Positions 9,201-13,828 of a stretch of DNA of 15,575 nucleotides are shown in pieces (within the stretch, counting starts at the first letter, position 1; every line of letters begins with the position of its first letter). Source of the DNA: PWVB01 sp964530185 (GTDB lineage: Bacteria; Chloroflexota; Anaerolineae; B4-G1; SLSP01); contig CAZHBB010000069.1 in assembly GCA_964530185.1 (NCBI GenBank), positions 1-15,575 of the forward strand, read 5' to 3'. The notes beneath the pieces were generated by a model that worked only from the letters and a program-made list of their open reading frames with translations, did no database searches and was not told the DNA's origin. A program made the position numbers and the translations under genes.

Positions 9201-9588
9201 AGGATGCTTGATGCAGGTCGATGTCGGTGCCGAGTTCAGCTTTTGGTATTACGAAGCGGATGAGGTATGGGGCGGCGACTTGGCGGGGTATGTGGAGGCG
9301 TCGGTGCTGTGTATCCTCAGTGCGCGGGGTCAGATAGACCTTGCCTATGCGCGGCTTGATCGCGGCGGGAGCCAGTTCGGCCAGACGTGCAACGACGATG
9401 CCTGTGACGCCTTTGGGGGCTCGCTATGGGTGGCGACGGGCGTGGGATGGTGCTCACCCAGCACGTGGAGGTCGTGGGGAAGTCGTTGGTGGGGCGACAG
9501 TTGGTGTTATACCTTTGGCGCCTACGTGGACGTGAGTTACTTTGAGCCCGGTGATCTCGATTTCTCGGTGGATTTCGACTACGAATGA
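3235..9588 (+). CDS. Giant secreted protein with fibronectin type III-like repeats
   Basis: A 2117-residue exported protein. ATG 3235 follows GAAGGAGGG (GGAGG at 3224-3228, 6 nt spacing). A long basic n-region and a hydrophobic stretch (residues ~21-39, SAVILVALLLGAI) form a Sec signal peptide. Residues 61-67 read FLPLVLR, a motif I associate with exported Chloroflexota proteins. Residues ~75-640 hold about four Fn3-like modules, recognisable by YRVYRA, YRVQVRDDAGNWS and YHLQALDHYGN strands and by the W of VVLHW, YLIW and VTVTW. Residues ~640-1550 are beta-rich and unassigned. Residues ~1550-2117 are acidic and Gly-rich, with several Cys pairs (WCTEWEDSSCVTC near 1740; CNDDAC, GWC and SWC near the end). 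I see no LPXTG, PEP-CTERM, S-layer-homology or membrane anchor and no catalytic motif. It could be a cell-surface adhesin, sheath component or released scaffold. Probable co-transcription with the 77-residue protein is inferred. Confidence 0.85.
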   Translation: MARNRTGQVLYRRQNWSRIWMSAVILVALLLGAIPGAGVTGSLADGPPLTGNGTAPQHMIFLPLVLRPGLPSPGDTLIVSWAQRTDAGGRTVVLHWRSGQNTAQMQNFALIATTPTETRYFTVQRRVEGGVWQEIGVASFASSPSAMAAILGSALLEQLRYDLRDSADDSPLTDAEVYQRLQSDAGRAELLSERFYRVGLATGRAFLDTGAPSGKTLEYRVIDSTGRTTYEPASVPKTSSGIPVPTHLREVWAGPSDLGQPGSTRAADVTERHSWTKMQFYHAWDGRVYLIWDPPAENQGNSGDIRAGREALNAVGYRVYRAPHGTTAWTNVTPRKDECLRGGSTCELLVGVNPDAPGGTNTFPAYYFTEDLTAALTDTVQIYGMWDYKVCAVDLLDADAGCATVAVDVREVQPPQPVSRMATAPGAQPNEVTVTWLYSDTTELSTPLRFYVTRSPSLLLDRQSWEPVRDPATGLEYIEAASGMEQMYGLTDIVALGQVFWYRVQVRDDAGNWSRMGRPVKVARYSQTAPPLSSIPYDAGNCAANPLPLALTGLDPSIVLITLSRSFNPAGPFELIRRFPVNNGSVEISDDYVPPYPTSVYYHLQALDHYGNASMQQKYCAQLGDGPAVDPGAVPATFEVTCEPEKGCGYVITATQATSTSLEMAGLAIEVVITQPGENGPISTTVLITDTGVPVTGRVNEGAVVEATASYTYTSGAGSAADGGQVTFLGRQWAILEGSTYFSDTHRYLASLGGLSAVQWMTDDTTGAHYVRVTLANVDEATPPVAVFRRAGTGNWMQVSGVGTLPHHYFDDRSTLMPYEGYQYVVLALSPQTYEMLGFWGPITLDPLTSNPPALALSPPMASPPGLPRTCSKTAYTPKAVGGPATILLANGWQINDVMYWLATSGDPDCPSDMQSFSLSHAYGFGSLSNGRETWPIEFYDIGLRSTGAHVDGRIVGIVNHAIGNGTTRFYGTVKRLEFWPSEVNGETLLDMPDGIAVGHRGEPFSGRVSGVFPNVTTSFAFDPLSLGTDAVLVDGNLPWRLHPVAGNIDETRIALGASATTAYGLPGGVSNNLGFLVPPYSSDAARVTPAGLQGTFTTGASYTYTTGFPASFEVAFEGAGVTIGDSQITSGYLNNAGAALNYYDTGTLHAYAAGSRFCHGASREEYSVCTSGVLTGRRRLTMAPHGATAIAVGTEGHIEMVVDVAERAITWPSFAAPSTNKATLYVAAASFVDAPTHGVPMPAENAWRQLSDATGGKLDPGLNLNAAAGALDDFNYDPPGFSNVALDLYVRVGGVSGYVRVGSTAWRTNVWGFHVKPRRMELWFLDNSQQGGETEEDLHLPYPTEETLQLRVKEVDTRNRPLSGDFRSDSTVVAHEFWDFVERPATWQYSVVGADEYGMAVAEALSRTLTLMLSQASIPGLLLPNSPPNSSPVTLTFNSEWFPDGDIGALRWQPFPPAVKYRATGLDMTLTSVKLSRRYSTPLDHDSLPSTLGMDEHSTLGGIPSRLLEDDHLTPESLEACTQQGEAGRACGFVVFDGNVRAGDYVGDLRRSGSISAQGVAGQVITLDDLDGQFAVAVTQAQSMTHGLQVLAAYAPSMWPLLNRNANDTLAEKMDIPAKFMGSSEGAVIVALDRDASISSEEEMFVADVAVVIYSQWESTEVYTDVTGLFVGYGASQAAFRALASHRPLTDTTAGGVRTYDRWEEVEDDVMSWAETFGYEEVGGEANDAVDLARDTWSNWCTEWEDSSCVTCTTRLSFQEVFQVIKPTLKGLNGTEAYGVTGLEAGDALSKTEVTFDTASLTGIFETVGDSQELVRLEGGAQVEYQVYQYSDLALDVFLRTDWVSLEMNQDGEFILQGDVYLNLIGSIGDEGTLYAIALRDNDEWRFEGTITLDHFDVGPLGGVDIEGVFGAGKYNGEEFSYFGGDFQAEYVGIAVGGGLLIGAVNKNSTVLRDAGFADILDTMGDKPVYSGLYVYFYAQGPVIPAVGGCLMQVDVGAEFSFWYYEADEVWGGDLAGYVEASVLCILSARGQIDLAYARLDRGGSQFGQTCNDDACDAFGGSLWVATGVGWCSPSTWRSWGSRWWGDSWCYTFGAYVDVSYFEPGDLDFSVDFDYE

Positions 9589-9691
9589 GGGTGAGGGATG
9601 TGCGTGTTCCGTAATACGCGTCGATTGGGGATCCCCGGCTATGAAGCGTGCAAGACTGACAGGGGTTGGCTGCTGGATTTCTTTGTAGAAA

Positions 9692-9823
9692 CTCCGAGCC
9701 TTGCTGGAGCGCATCATCAAAGCTAGCAGCAACGCCGATGATTTGCTGATGGCGGGCTTCTTCTGCGGCAGCGACACGAAGCTAGCCGTGGCCGAGAAAC
9801 AGGGCCACCGTGGAACCTTTCCG
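9692..9823 (+). pseudogene. Remnant of a beta-class DNA (adenine/cytosine-N4) methyltransferase
   Basis: Translation from 9701 reads LLERIIKASSN, then DDLL, then GFFCGS, then LAVAEKQGHR. This closely follows the AdoMet-binding motif I region near the C-terminus of beta-class methyltransferases such as type III Mod, where the usual text is QKPEALLERIIKASSN followed by FCGSGTT and VAEKLGRR. The conserved GSGTT is changed to GSDTK. The expected Gln before Lys is a TAG stop in the same frame (9686-9688). Homology fades after about 9823, with no upstream DPPY motif in the gap back to 9589. It is therefore a decayed fragment rather than a working enzyme, and suggests a past restriction-modification or phage-like insertion here. 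Confidence 0.65.
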
Positions 9824-9845
9824 CGCGCGGGGGGGCTGGTCTTCA

Positions 9846-9883
9846 GGGATCAGCCTCGCCTGCGGCTGGCGAGGCAGCGTCCC
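9846..9883. repeat. Hairpin-forming inverted repeat in the gap after the giant gene
   Basis: GCCTCGCC (9853-9860) pairs with GGCGAGGC (9868-9875) around a 7-nt loop, and an outer GGGA/TCCC pair (9846-9849 and 9880-9883) extends the stem past small internal loops. No T run follows on either strand. It may stop read-through from the giant gene, which has no other visible terminator. The rest of 9589-9911, apart from the methyltransferase remnant, shows nothing I can name. Confidence 0.45.
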
Positions 9884-9911
9884 AGGGGGACGATATGAGG
9901 AGAAGGAACGA

Positions 9912-9940
9912 TAGACAACGTCATCTGTCGGTCATATACT
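9912..9940 (+). promoter_or_regulatory. Promoter of the small-protein / nucleotidyltransferase unit
   Basis: TAGACA (9912-9917, 5 of 6) and TATACT (9935-9940, 5 of 6) are separated by exactly 17 bp. The predicted start near 9947 lies just after an in-frame GTG at 9945, so that GTG is an unlikely start codon, and a leader of about 73 nt precedes the ATG at 10020. Confidence 0.65.
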
Positions 9941-10019
9941 TAATGTGGGTAAGGTTCTCTTTTGGTGGACCGTACTGCTACTGCTTGTCCGAAAACTTTA
10001 CCTATGGGGCGATGATGAG

Positions 10020-10235
10020 ATGAAAGATAGAGACCGCATTCTGGCGTATCTACGGCGGCGAATTTCGGATCCGTCCGACTTCTATCAGACTCACTACCAC
10101 CTTGTGAGAGATGCTTGCGATAAGTTTGGCGCTGATCCGGCAGAAGTTCTCCGGCTCTATGAACAACTCCAGGAGGATGCGGAATTGCAGGCTGCAATGC
10201 GGCACCACCACAGCCGACGACCGACGCGCACATAG
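10020..10235 (+). CDS. Small helical protein of unknown function
   Basis: A 71-residue, mostly helical and charged protein (DRILAYLRRRI, then YHLVRDACDKFG, then PAEVLRLYEQLQED), ending in a basic His/Arg tail (HHHSRRPTRT). I do not recognise the family. The frame stays open back to GTG 9945, which would add 25 residues including a hydrophobic stretch (WWTVLLLLV), but that codon lies at or before the predicted transcription start. ATG 10020 is therefore preferred, although its ribosome site is weak (GGGG about 10 nt upstream). It ends 29 bp before the nucleotidyltransferase gene and shares its promoter. A small DNA- or protein-binding helper is conceivable, but no motif proves it. If a distal start exists, the extended form could be membrane-anchored. 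Confidence 0.55.
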   Translation: MKDRDRILAYLRRRISDPSDFYQTHYHLVRDACDKFGADPAEVLRLYEQLQEDAELQAAMRHHHSRRPTRT

Positions 10236-10264
10236 CGCGGCGCTGTCAGTCACTTCGTTTTGAT

Positions 10265-11083
10265 ATGGAGATGGATTTGACCACTTTTGGTTGGGACCAT
10301 TGTCCAGAGTCGACAAGGTGGCAGGTTGAGGGACTGGTGCAGGAGTTCCAGCGTCTGCTGGCCGGGAACCTGATCGGGATCTATCTCCACGGGTCGCTGG
10401 CGGCGGGCTGTTTCAATCCGAAGCTGAGCGATGTCGACCTGCTGGCTGTGACGCATCGCCACCTTGCCAGCGAGACCCAGAGGTCGCTGATTGAGGTTCT
10501 GTTACGCACCTCGCGCGCGCCGCACCCGCTGGAGATCAGCTTCCTGCGCCAGGTGGATATGGTGCCATGGCAGTACCCGACGCCCTTTGACCTGCATTAC
10601 AGCGAGGACTGGCGGGAGAAGTACACCCAGGAGCTGGCGACGGGCGCGTGGCGGCAGTGGGCGGGGGTACGGCACAAGGATGAGGATCTGGCTGCTCACA
10701 TCACGGTGACGCACACCTGGGGCATCTGCTTGTGGGGCGAGCCCATCGCGCACGTCTTCCCGGAGGTGCCGCCCCAGGACTTCGCGGCCTCCATCGCGGC
10801 GGATCTTCAGTGGGCGCTGGAGAGATTGGAGACGTCCCCAGTCTACGGCGTGCTCAACGCCTGTCGGATCTACGCATATTTTAAGGAAGGACGCATCTAC
10901 TCCAAGGCCGAGGGCGCGGCCTGGGCGCTTTTGGCGATGCCAGCGGAGTTCCGGCCGGTCATCGAGACCGCGCTGGCCGCGTATCGTTCTCCAGTGCCTG
11001 ATGCGGTGCTGCCGGATGTGGCACAGGCCCGCCAGTTGCTGCACTATGTCGTCAGCGCGATTGAGGACAGAATGGACGACTGA
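10265..11083 (+). CDS. Aminoglycoside nucleotidyltransferase, ANT(3'')/AadA-like
   Basis: A 272-residue cytoplasmic enzyme of the ANT(3'') family, which transfers AMP from ATP to a hydroxyl of streptomycin or spectinomycin. The nucleotidyltransferase signature is intact: GSLAAGCF (43-50), then SDVDLL with the metal-binding aspartates D56 and D58. E90 in PHPLEISF fits the catalytic base position of AadA (E87). The C-terminal helical domain (DUF4111-like) shows ELATGAW, whose Trp (129) aligns with the Trp of ELQFGEW in AadA, and NACRIYAYFKEGRIYSK, matching the LxLxRI...GKIAPK helix. The acidic residues just before that helix in AadA (DERN) read SPVY here, so substrate range is uncertain. Length suits the family (about 260). 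Start ATG 10265 lacks a clear ribosome site (ATG 10271 is an alternative), so coupling to the gene 29 bp upstream is likely. It may be an intrinsic homolog not acting in resistance. Confidence 0.85.
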   Translation: MEMDLTTFGWDHCPESTRWQVEGLVQEFQRLLAGNLIGIYLHGSLAAGCFNPKLSDVDLLAVTHRHLASETQRSLIEVLLRTSRAPHPLEISFLRQVDMVPWQYPTPFDLHYSEDWREKYTQELATGAWRQWAGVRHKDEDLAAHITVTHTWGICLWGEPIAHVFPEVPPQDFAASIAADLQWALERLETSPVYGVLNACRIYAYFKEGRIYSKAEGAAWALLAMPAEFRPVIETALAAYRSPVPDAVLPDVAQARQLLHYVVSAIEDRMDD

Positions 11084-11155
11084 GCCTGGTATGGCTCGGG
11101 CCAAGCGTCGTCCTGCCCGCCACACGATGGGCCGGGGCCTCGTTGCGCTTGGCCC
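11082..11155. repeat. Inverted repeats closing the nucleotidyltransferase unit
   Basis: GAGCC/GGCTC (11082-11086 and 11093-11097) forms a small hairpin at the stop codon. It is followed by a perfect 10-bp inverted repeat, GGGCCAAGCG (11098-11107) and CGCTTGGCCC (11146-11155), enclosing 38 nt that hold further G/C-rich pairing (GGCCGGGGCC). No T tract follows. The likeliest role is transcription termination or mRNA 3'-end protection; a cruciform or a transposon-derived end is possible. Confidence 0.5.
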
Positions 11156-11176
11156 CCGACCTTTGGTTAGACCTGA

Positions 11177-11204
11177 TTGACAAGGCCCTACTTCCCCTTA
11201 GAAT
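11177..11204 (+). promoter_or_regulatory. Promoter of the lipoprotein gene
   Basis: A perfect -35 box TTGACA (11177-11182) and TAGAAT (11199-11204, 5 of 6) are separated by 16 bp. The predicted start is near 11211. The first start codon with a good ribosome site is at 11498, so the leader would be about 290 nt. Confidence 0.6.
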
Positions 11205-11214
11205 GAAGCCAGTT

Positions 11215-11231
11215 GTCCCCATATTGGGGAC
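11215..11231. promoter_or_regulatory. Palindrome at the predicted start site (candidate operator or leader hairpin)
   Basis: GTCCCCA (11215-11221) and TGGGGAC (11225-11231) form a perfect 7-bp inverted repeat around TAT. At about +4 to +20 of the predicted transcript it could bind a dimeric repressor, or fold as the first hairpin of the leader RNA. The sequence alone does not separate these options. Confidence 0.45.
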
Positions 11232-11497
11232 TTTGGCCCCTGAAATGGGGATTGCCACACTGTGGTGTCTTGTCCTCTGGGGCAAGCCCTCTCACTTCAT
11301 TTGCCACAGTTGATAGGATAGGTTGGGAAAGCGCTATCCACGGTGCCAATTTAGGTCCTGGTACGTACTGCTCCCCGGGTAAGTGCCATTCCGGAAGTGG
11401 TGGTCATTTTCTTGAGTCTGTCGACGTGTGGAGGAATCGTATCTCTCAGGGTGTGGGCCTTTCCGTAGCCTTGGCGTGGGAGAAGGGAGGGAGACCG
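11232..11497 (+). other. Long structured leader of the lipoprotein gene, no gene seen
   Basis: After the start-site palindrome the leader holds CCCC/GGGG (11237-11240 and 11247-11250), CTTGTCC/GGGCAAG (11269-11275 and 11280-11286, one wobble) and GGATAG/CTATCC (11317-11322 and 11334-11339). The reading frame of the lipoprotein stays open through this stretch, but the translated residues look random, with no ribosome site at the far upstream TTG. No known riboswitch consensus was recognised by eye. The remaining 150 nt before the gene show nothing definite. Confidence 0.4.
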
Positions 11498-13060
11498 ATG
11501 AAGGCGAAACGGCGGCAAGGTGAGCTGGGTATCGTCGTCGTGTTGCCCCTGTTGGTTGGCTTGCTGGCTTGCCAATTCGGCAATCCGCATCCCTCGTCGG
11601 GGACCAATGTCGTCACAACGGCAGACGTGGCCGTGGTGCTCAGTCCAACGGTGTCACCGGTCCCTGCTACGCTGGCCATTGGACCGATGATTGATGACTT
11701 CGAGGGGGGAAATTTCGGGGATCGCTGGTGGTCCGATGTTGGGGAGGGAGTCGCGGTCTTTAATTGCGCGCTGGGCCGGCCCGGCCATGACAGTGCCCAG
11801 GCCCTACGCCTGGATTTCGAGGTTGGCGCGGATGGGTATGCCGGCTGTGGCCTCAGTGTTGAGGCCGGCTGGTGGGAGAGCACGCGGGGAATCCGCTTCT
11901 CCTGGCGCGCCAACCGGCCCGGCTTGTCGGTGAGCGTTGGGGTGGGGATGGAAGATCCCACACAGGCCGACCCTGATGCCGGGGGGATTACCCCATTTGA
12001 GGTCATGCTCTCAACACCCGGCGAGACCTGGACGCCAGTCACACTCACCTGGGATGAGCTAGTCAAGCCTGCGTGGGTCGGCGAAGGCGGTGCTGTGGCG
12101 CTTGACCCGGCCCGCATTGTCGCCCTGAATTTCTATGTCGAGGGCGGGCAGCACGGTTCGGTCTGGATCGATGACCTGTCCCTGTTGGGCGTGCTATCGG
12201 ACGCCGGGAATATGCCTGCCCCAACCCCTGCACCTACGGCCTCGCCCTCGTCGTTTCCCTCTCCCCCTGGACGGGAGGCCATCGTCATCGACCACACCTG
12301 CACCGATCTGAGCAAAGTCCCCGATCACTGGTTAGAGGAGGCGAAGAAACTGACGCTGCACTACGCTCACACTTCCCACGGATCACAGATCATTGCCGGC
12401 CTCATGAGGTTGGCGGAGGTCAATCCTCGTTACAGCGTAGCCATCCAGGATTGGGACCCCGTTGGCCTGCCTGATGTGTCAGGTGCGCTGCGTATCTACG
12501 ACGGCAACAACTGGGACGGCGACACCTATATCACGCCGGACATGTACTGGAGTGGTAAGGAGGGGAGGAACAGGACACGGTCAGTAGCTGTCGCGGGATT
12601 GTTTGACTTCTCCATGTGGAGTTGGTGCGGGCAGCAGTCTGAAAATGATGTGTCCACTGTGCGGCATTACCTGGAAACGCTGGATCAGTTCGAGAGCGAG
12701 TTTCCCCACATGCGCTTCATCTATATGACGGGGCATACTGACGGCACGAGCGGTGCGACGCTGGCGCGCAACAATCAACTGATCAGGGACTACGTCCGAG
12801 CGCATGGAAAGGTGCTGTTCGACTTCGCCGACATCGAGAGCCATGACCCGGCGGGCCGCTATTATCCGAACGACGAAGAGGGGGCGTGCACGTGGTGCGA
12901 CGCCTGGTGCAACGCTCACCCTGATGACTGCACCGCTCTGCCCCGCGAGTGCGCGCACTCGGATGCGACCGAGACCCAGAGGTTCAACTGCAAACTCAAG
13001 GCCAACGCCTTCTGGTGGATGATGGCGCGACTGGCCGGGTGGGATGGCGTCACCCCCTAA
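11498..13060 (+). CDS. Lipoprotein: CBM11/CIA30-like beta-sandwich fused to an HTSHGSQ-motif domain
   Basis: A 520-residue exported lipoprotein. ATG 11498 is chosen because GGGAGG (GGAGG at 11486-11490, 7 nt spacing) precedes it and a lipoprotein signal peptide follows at once: basic n-region, hydrophobic IVVVLPLLVGLLA, lipobox LLAC with Cys25. After a low-complexity tether, residues ~64-231 (IDDFEGGNFGDRWW ... FYVEGG, VWIDDLSLLG) resemble the CBM11/CIA30 galactose-binding-like sandwich. A Pro/Thr/Ser linker (239-258) leads to residues ~260-516, a domain with IVIDHTCTD, HTSHGSQ (291-297), FIYMTGHTDG (407-416), VLFDFADIESHD (439-450), a Cys cluster (CTWCDAWC, C478, C485, C498) and FWWMMARLAGWDG. 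I recognise this as a recurring family without known function; the alternating beta/alpha pattern suggests an SGNH-hydrolase-like fold. It probably acts on or binds a surface polysaccharide. The activity is unproven. Confidence 0.8.
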   Translation: MKAKRRQGELGIVVVLPLLVGLLACQFGNPHPSSGTNVVTTADVAVVLSPTVSPVPATLAIGPMIDDFEGGNFGDRWWSDVGEGVAVFNCALGRPGHDSAQALRLDFEVGADGYAGCGLSVEAGWWESTRGIRFSWRANRPGLSVSVGVGMEDPTQADPDAGGITPFEVMLSTPGETWTPVTLTWDELVKPAWVGEGGAVALDPARIVALNFYVEGGQHGSVWIDDLSLLGVLSDAGNMPAPTPAPTASPSSFPSPPGREAIVIDHTCTDLSKVPDHWLEEAKKLTLHYAHTSHGSQIIAGLMRLAEVNPRYSVAIQDWDPVGLPDVSGALRIYDGNNWDGDTYITPDMYWSGKEGRNRTRSVAVAGLFDFSMWSWCGQQSENDVSTVRHYLETLDQFESEFPHMRFIYMTGHTDGTSGATLARNNQLIRDYVRAHGKVLFDFADIESHDPAGRYYPNDEEGACTWCDAWCNAHPDDCTALPRECAHSDATETQRFNCKLKANAFWWMMARLAGWDGVTP

Positions 13061-13828
13061 TCAGTAGCCGAGTTGCCGGCTTCGACGATGCATCAGCAGT
13101 GAGGGGATCAGGAACACCACGCTGCTTACCAGAAGCACGCTCAGGTCCAGCATCGCGCTGAGTGATCCAGCGCCCAGCACGGCATGGTTCATCAGGTCCT
13201 GGGCGTAGGTCAGCGGTGAGATATAAGCGAGGGCTCGCGCCACTGTGCCCATCTCGTTGAGCGGGATGAAGACACCACTGATGAAGAGCAGGCCCCAGCG
13301 CAGGAGTGTGCTCGGCATCTGAACGTCACCAGGGTTGCGTGTGGGGATGGAGCCGAAGATCACGCCCAGCGTGGAAAAAGCAAAGGAGCCCAACAGCACA
13401 CCAGCGACCAGCAGCCCGGGCTGGGCGATGGTCGCGCCGAAGGCCACCCCACCGATGAGGAGGGTCACCACTGACACGGCAACGGCAAAGAGTGTCCCCA
13501 CTGCTGCCTTACCTAACAGCAGCGTCAGGAGCGACATGGGCGCGGCCAGCAGCCGATCGTAGGTGCCCAGGCGACGCTCGATGGGGATGATGAACGGTCC
13601 GGCGGCCGCTGCCGTGAAGAAGACGGTCAGCGCCAGCAGCCGGGCGACGCCCTGTGTCACCGCCATCTCCCGCTTCACCGAGAAGGAGAAGAACATAAAG
13701 AAGGGCATCAAGAATCCGAACATGATCATGCCCGGTTTGAGGTAGTAGACTTTTATGTCTTTGATTGTCACCGTCCACGCCTGCGCTACCTCATCCCACA
13801 GTCGTTGTCCCCATTTGTGGCGTTTCAT
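13061..13828 (-). CDS. ABC-2 type transporter permease
   Basis: A 255-residue integral membrane protein and the export channel of the ABC transporter encoded upstream. About six hydrophobic segments can be read (~31-50, 61-82, 105-130, 138-160, 175-190 and 228-248). Family signatures are ERRLGTYDRLLAAPMS (84-99) after the second segment and AYISPLTYAQDLMN (201-214) near the end, both typical of the ABC-2 (DrrB/NodJ-like) family. The start at 13828 is fixed by GGGAGGT (complement of 13834-13840) and overlaps the ATPase stop by four bases (ATGA, 13825-13828), implying translational coupling. Its TGA (13061-13063) touches the TAA of the converging lipoprotein gene. The substrate is unknown; the MarR partner suggests a drug or toxic metabolite. 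Confidence 0.9.
   Translation of the reverse strand: MKRHKWGQRLWDEVAQAWTVTIKDIKVYYLKPGMIMFGFLMPFFMFFSFSVKREMAVTQGVARLLALTVFFTAAAAGPFIIPIERRLGTYDRLLAAPMSLLTLLLGKAAVGTLFAVAVSVVTLLIGGVAFGATIAQPGLLVAGVLLGSFAFSTLGVIFGSIPTRNPGDVQMPSTLLRWGLLFISGVFIPLNEMGTVARALAYISPLTYAQDLMNHAVLGAGSLSAMLDLSVLLVSSVVFLIPSLLMHRRSRQLGY

Noticed and set aside
9945..10019. Extended start (GTG 9945) of the small helical protein with a hydrophobic N-terminus.
   Set aside because: The codon lies at or upstream of the predicted transcription start of a good promoter and has no ribosome site. ATG 10020 is more likely, though a leaderless form cannot be excluded.
11166..11172. GTTAGAC after the AadA-like gene fits the integron attC core GTTRRRY.
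   Set aside because: No partner RYYYAAC core lies between the gene and this site, and the inverted repeat at 11098-11155 is not placed between two cores, so an integron cassette is not supported.
11213..11497. In-frame N-terminal extension of the lipoprotein from TTG 11213.
   Set aside because: It would bury the lipoprotein signal peptide about 95 residues inside the chain, starts within a palindrome with no ribosome site, and the translated text looks random. ATG 11498 has both a ribosome site and a signal peptide.
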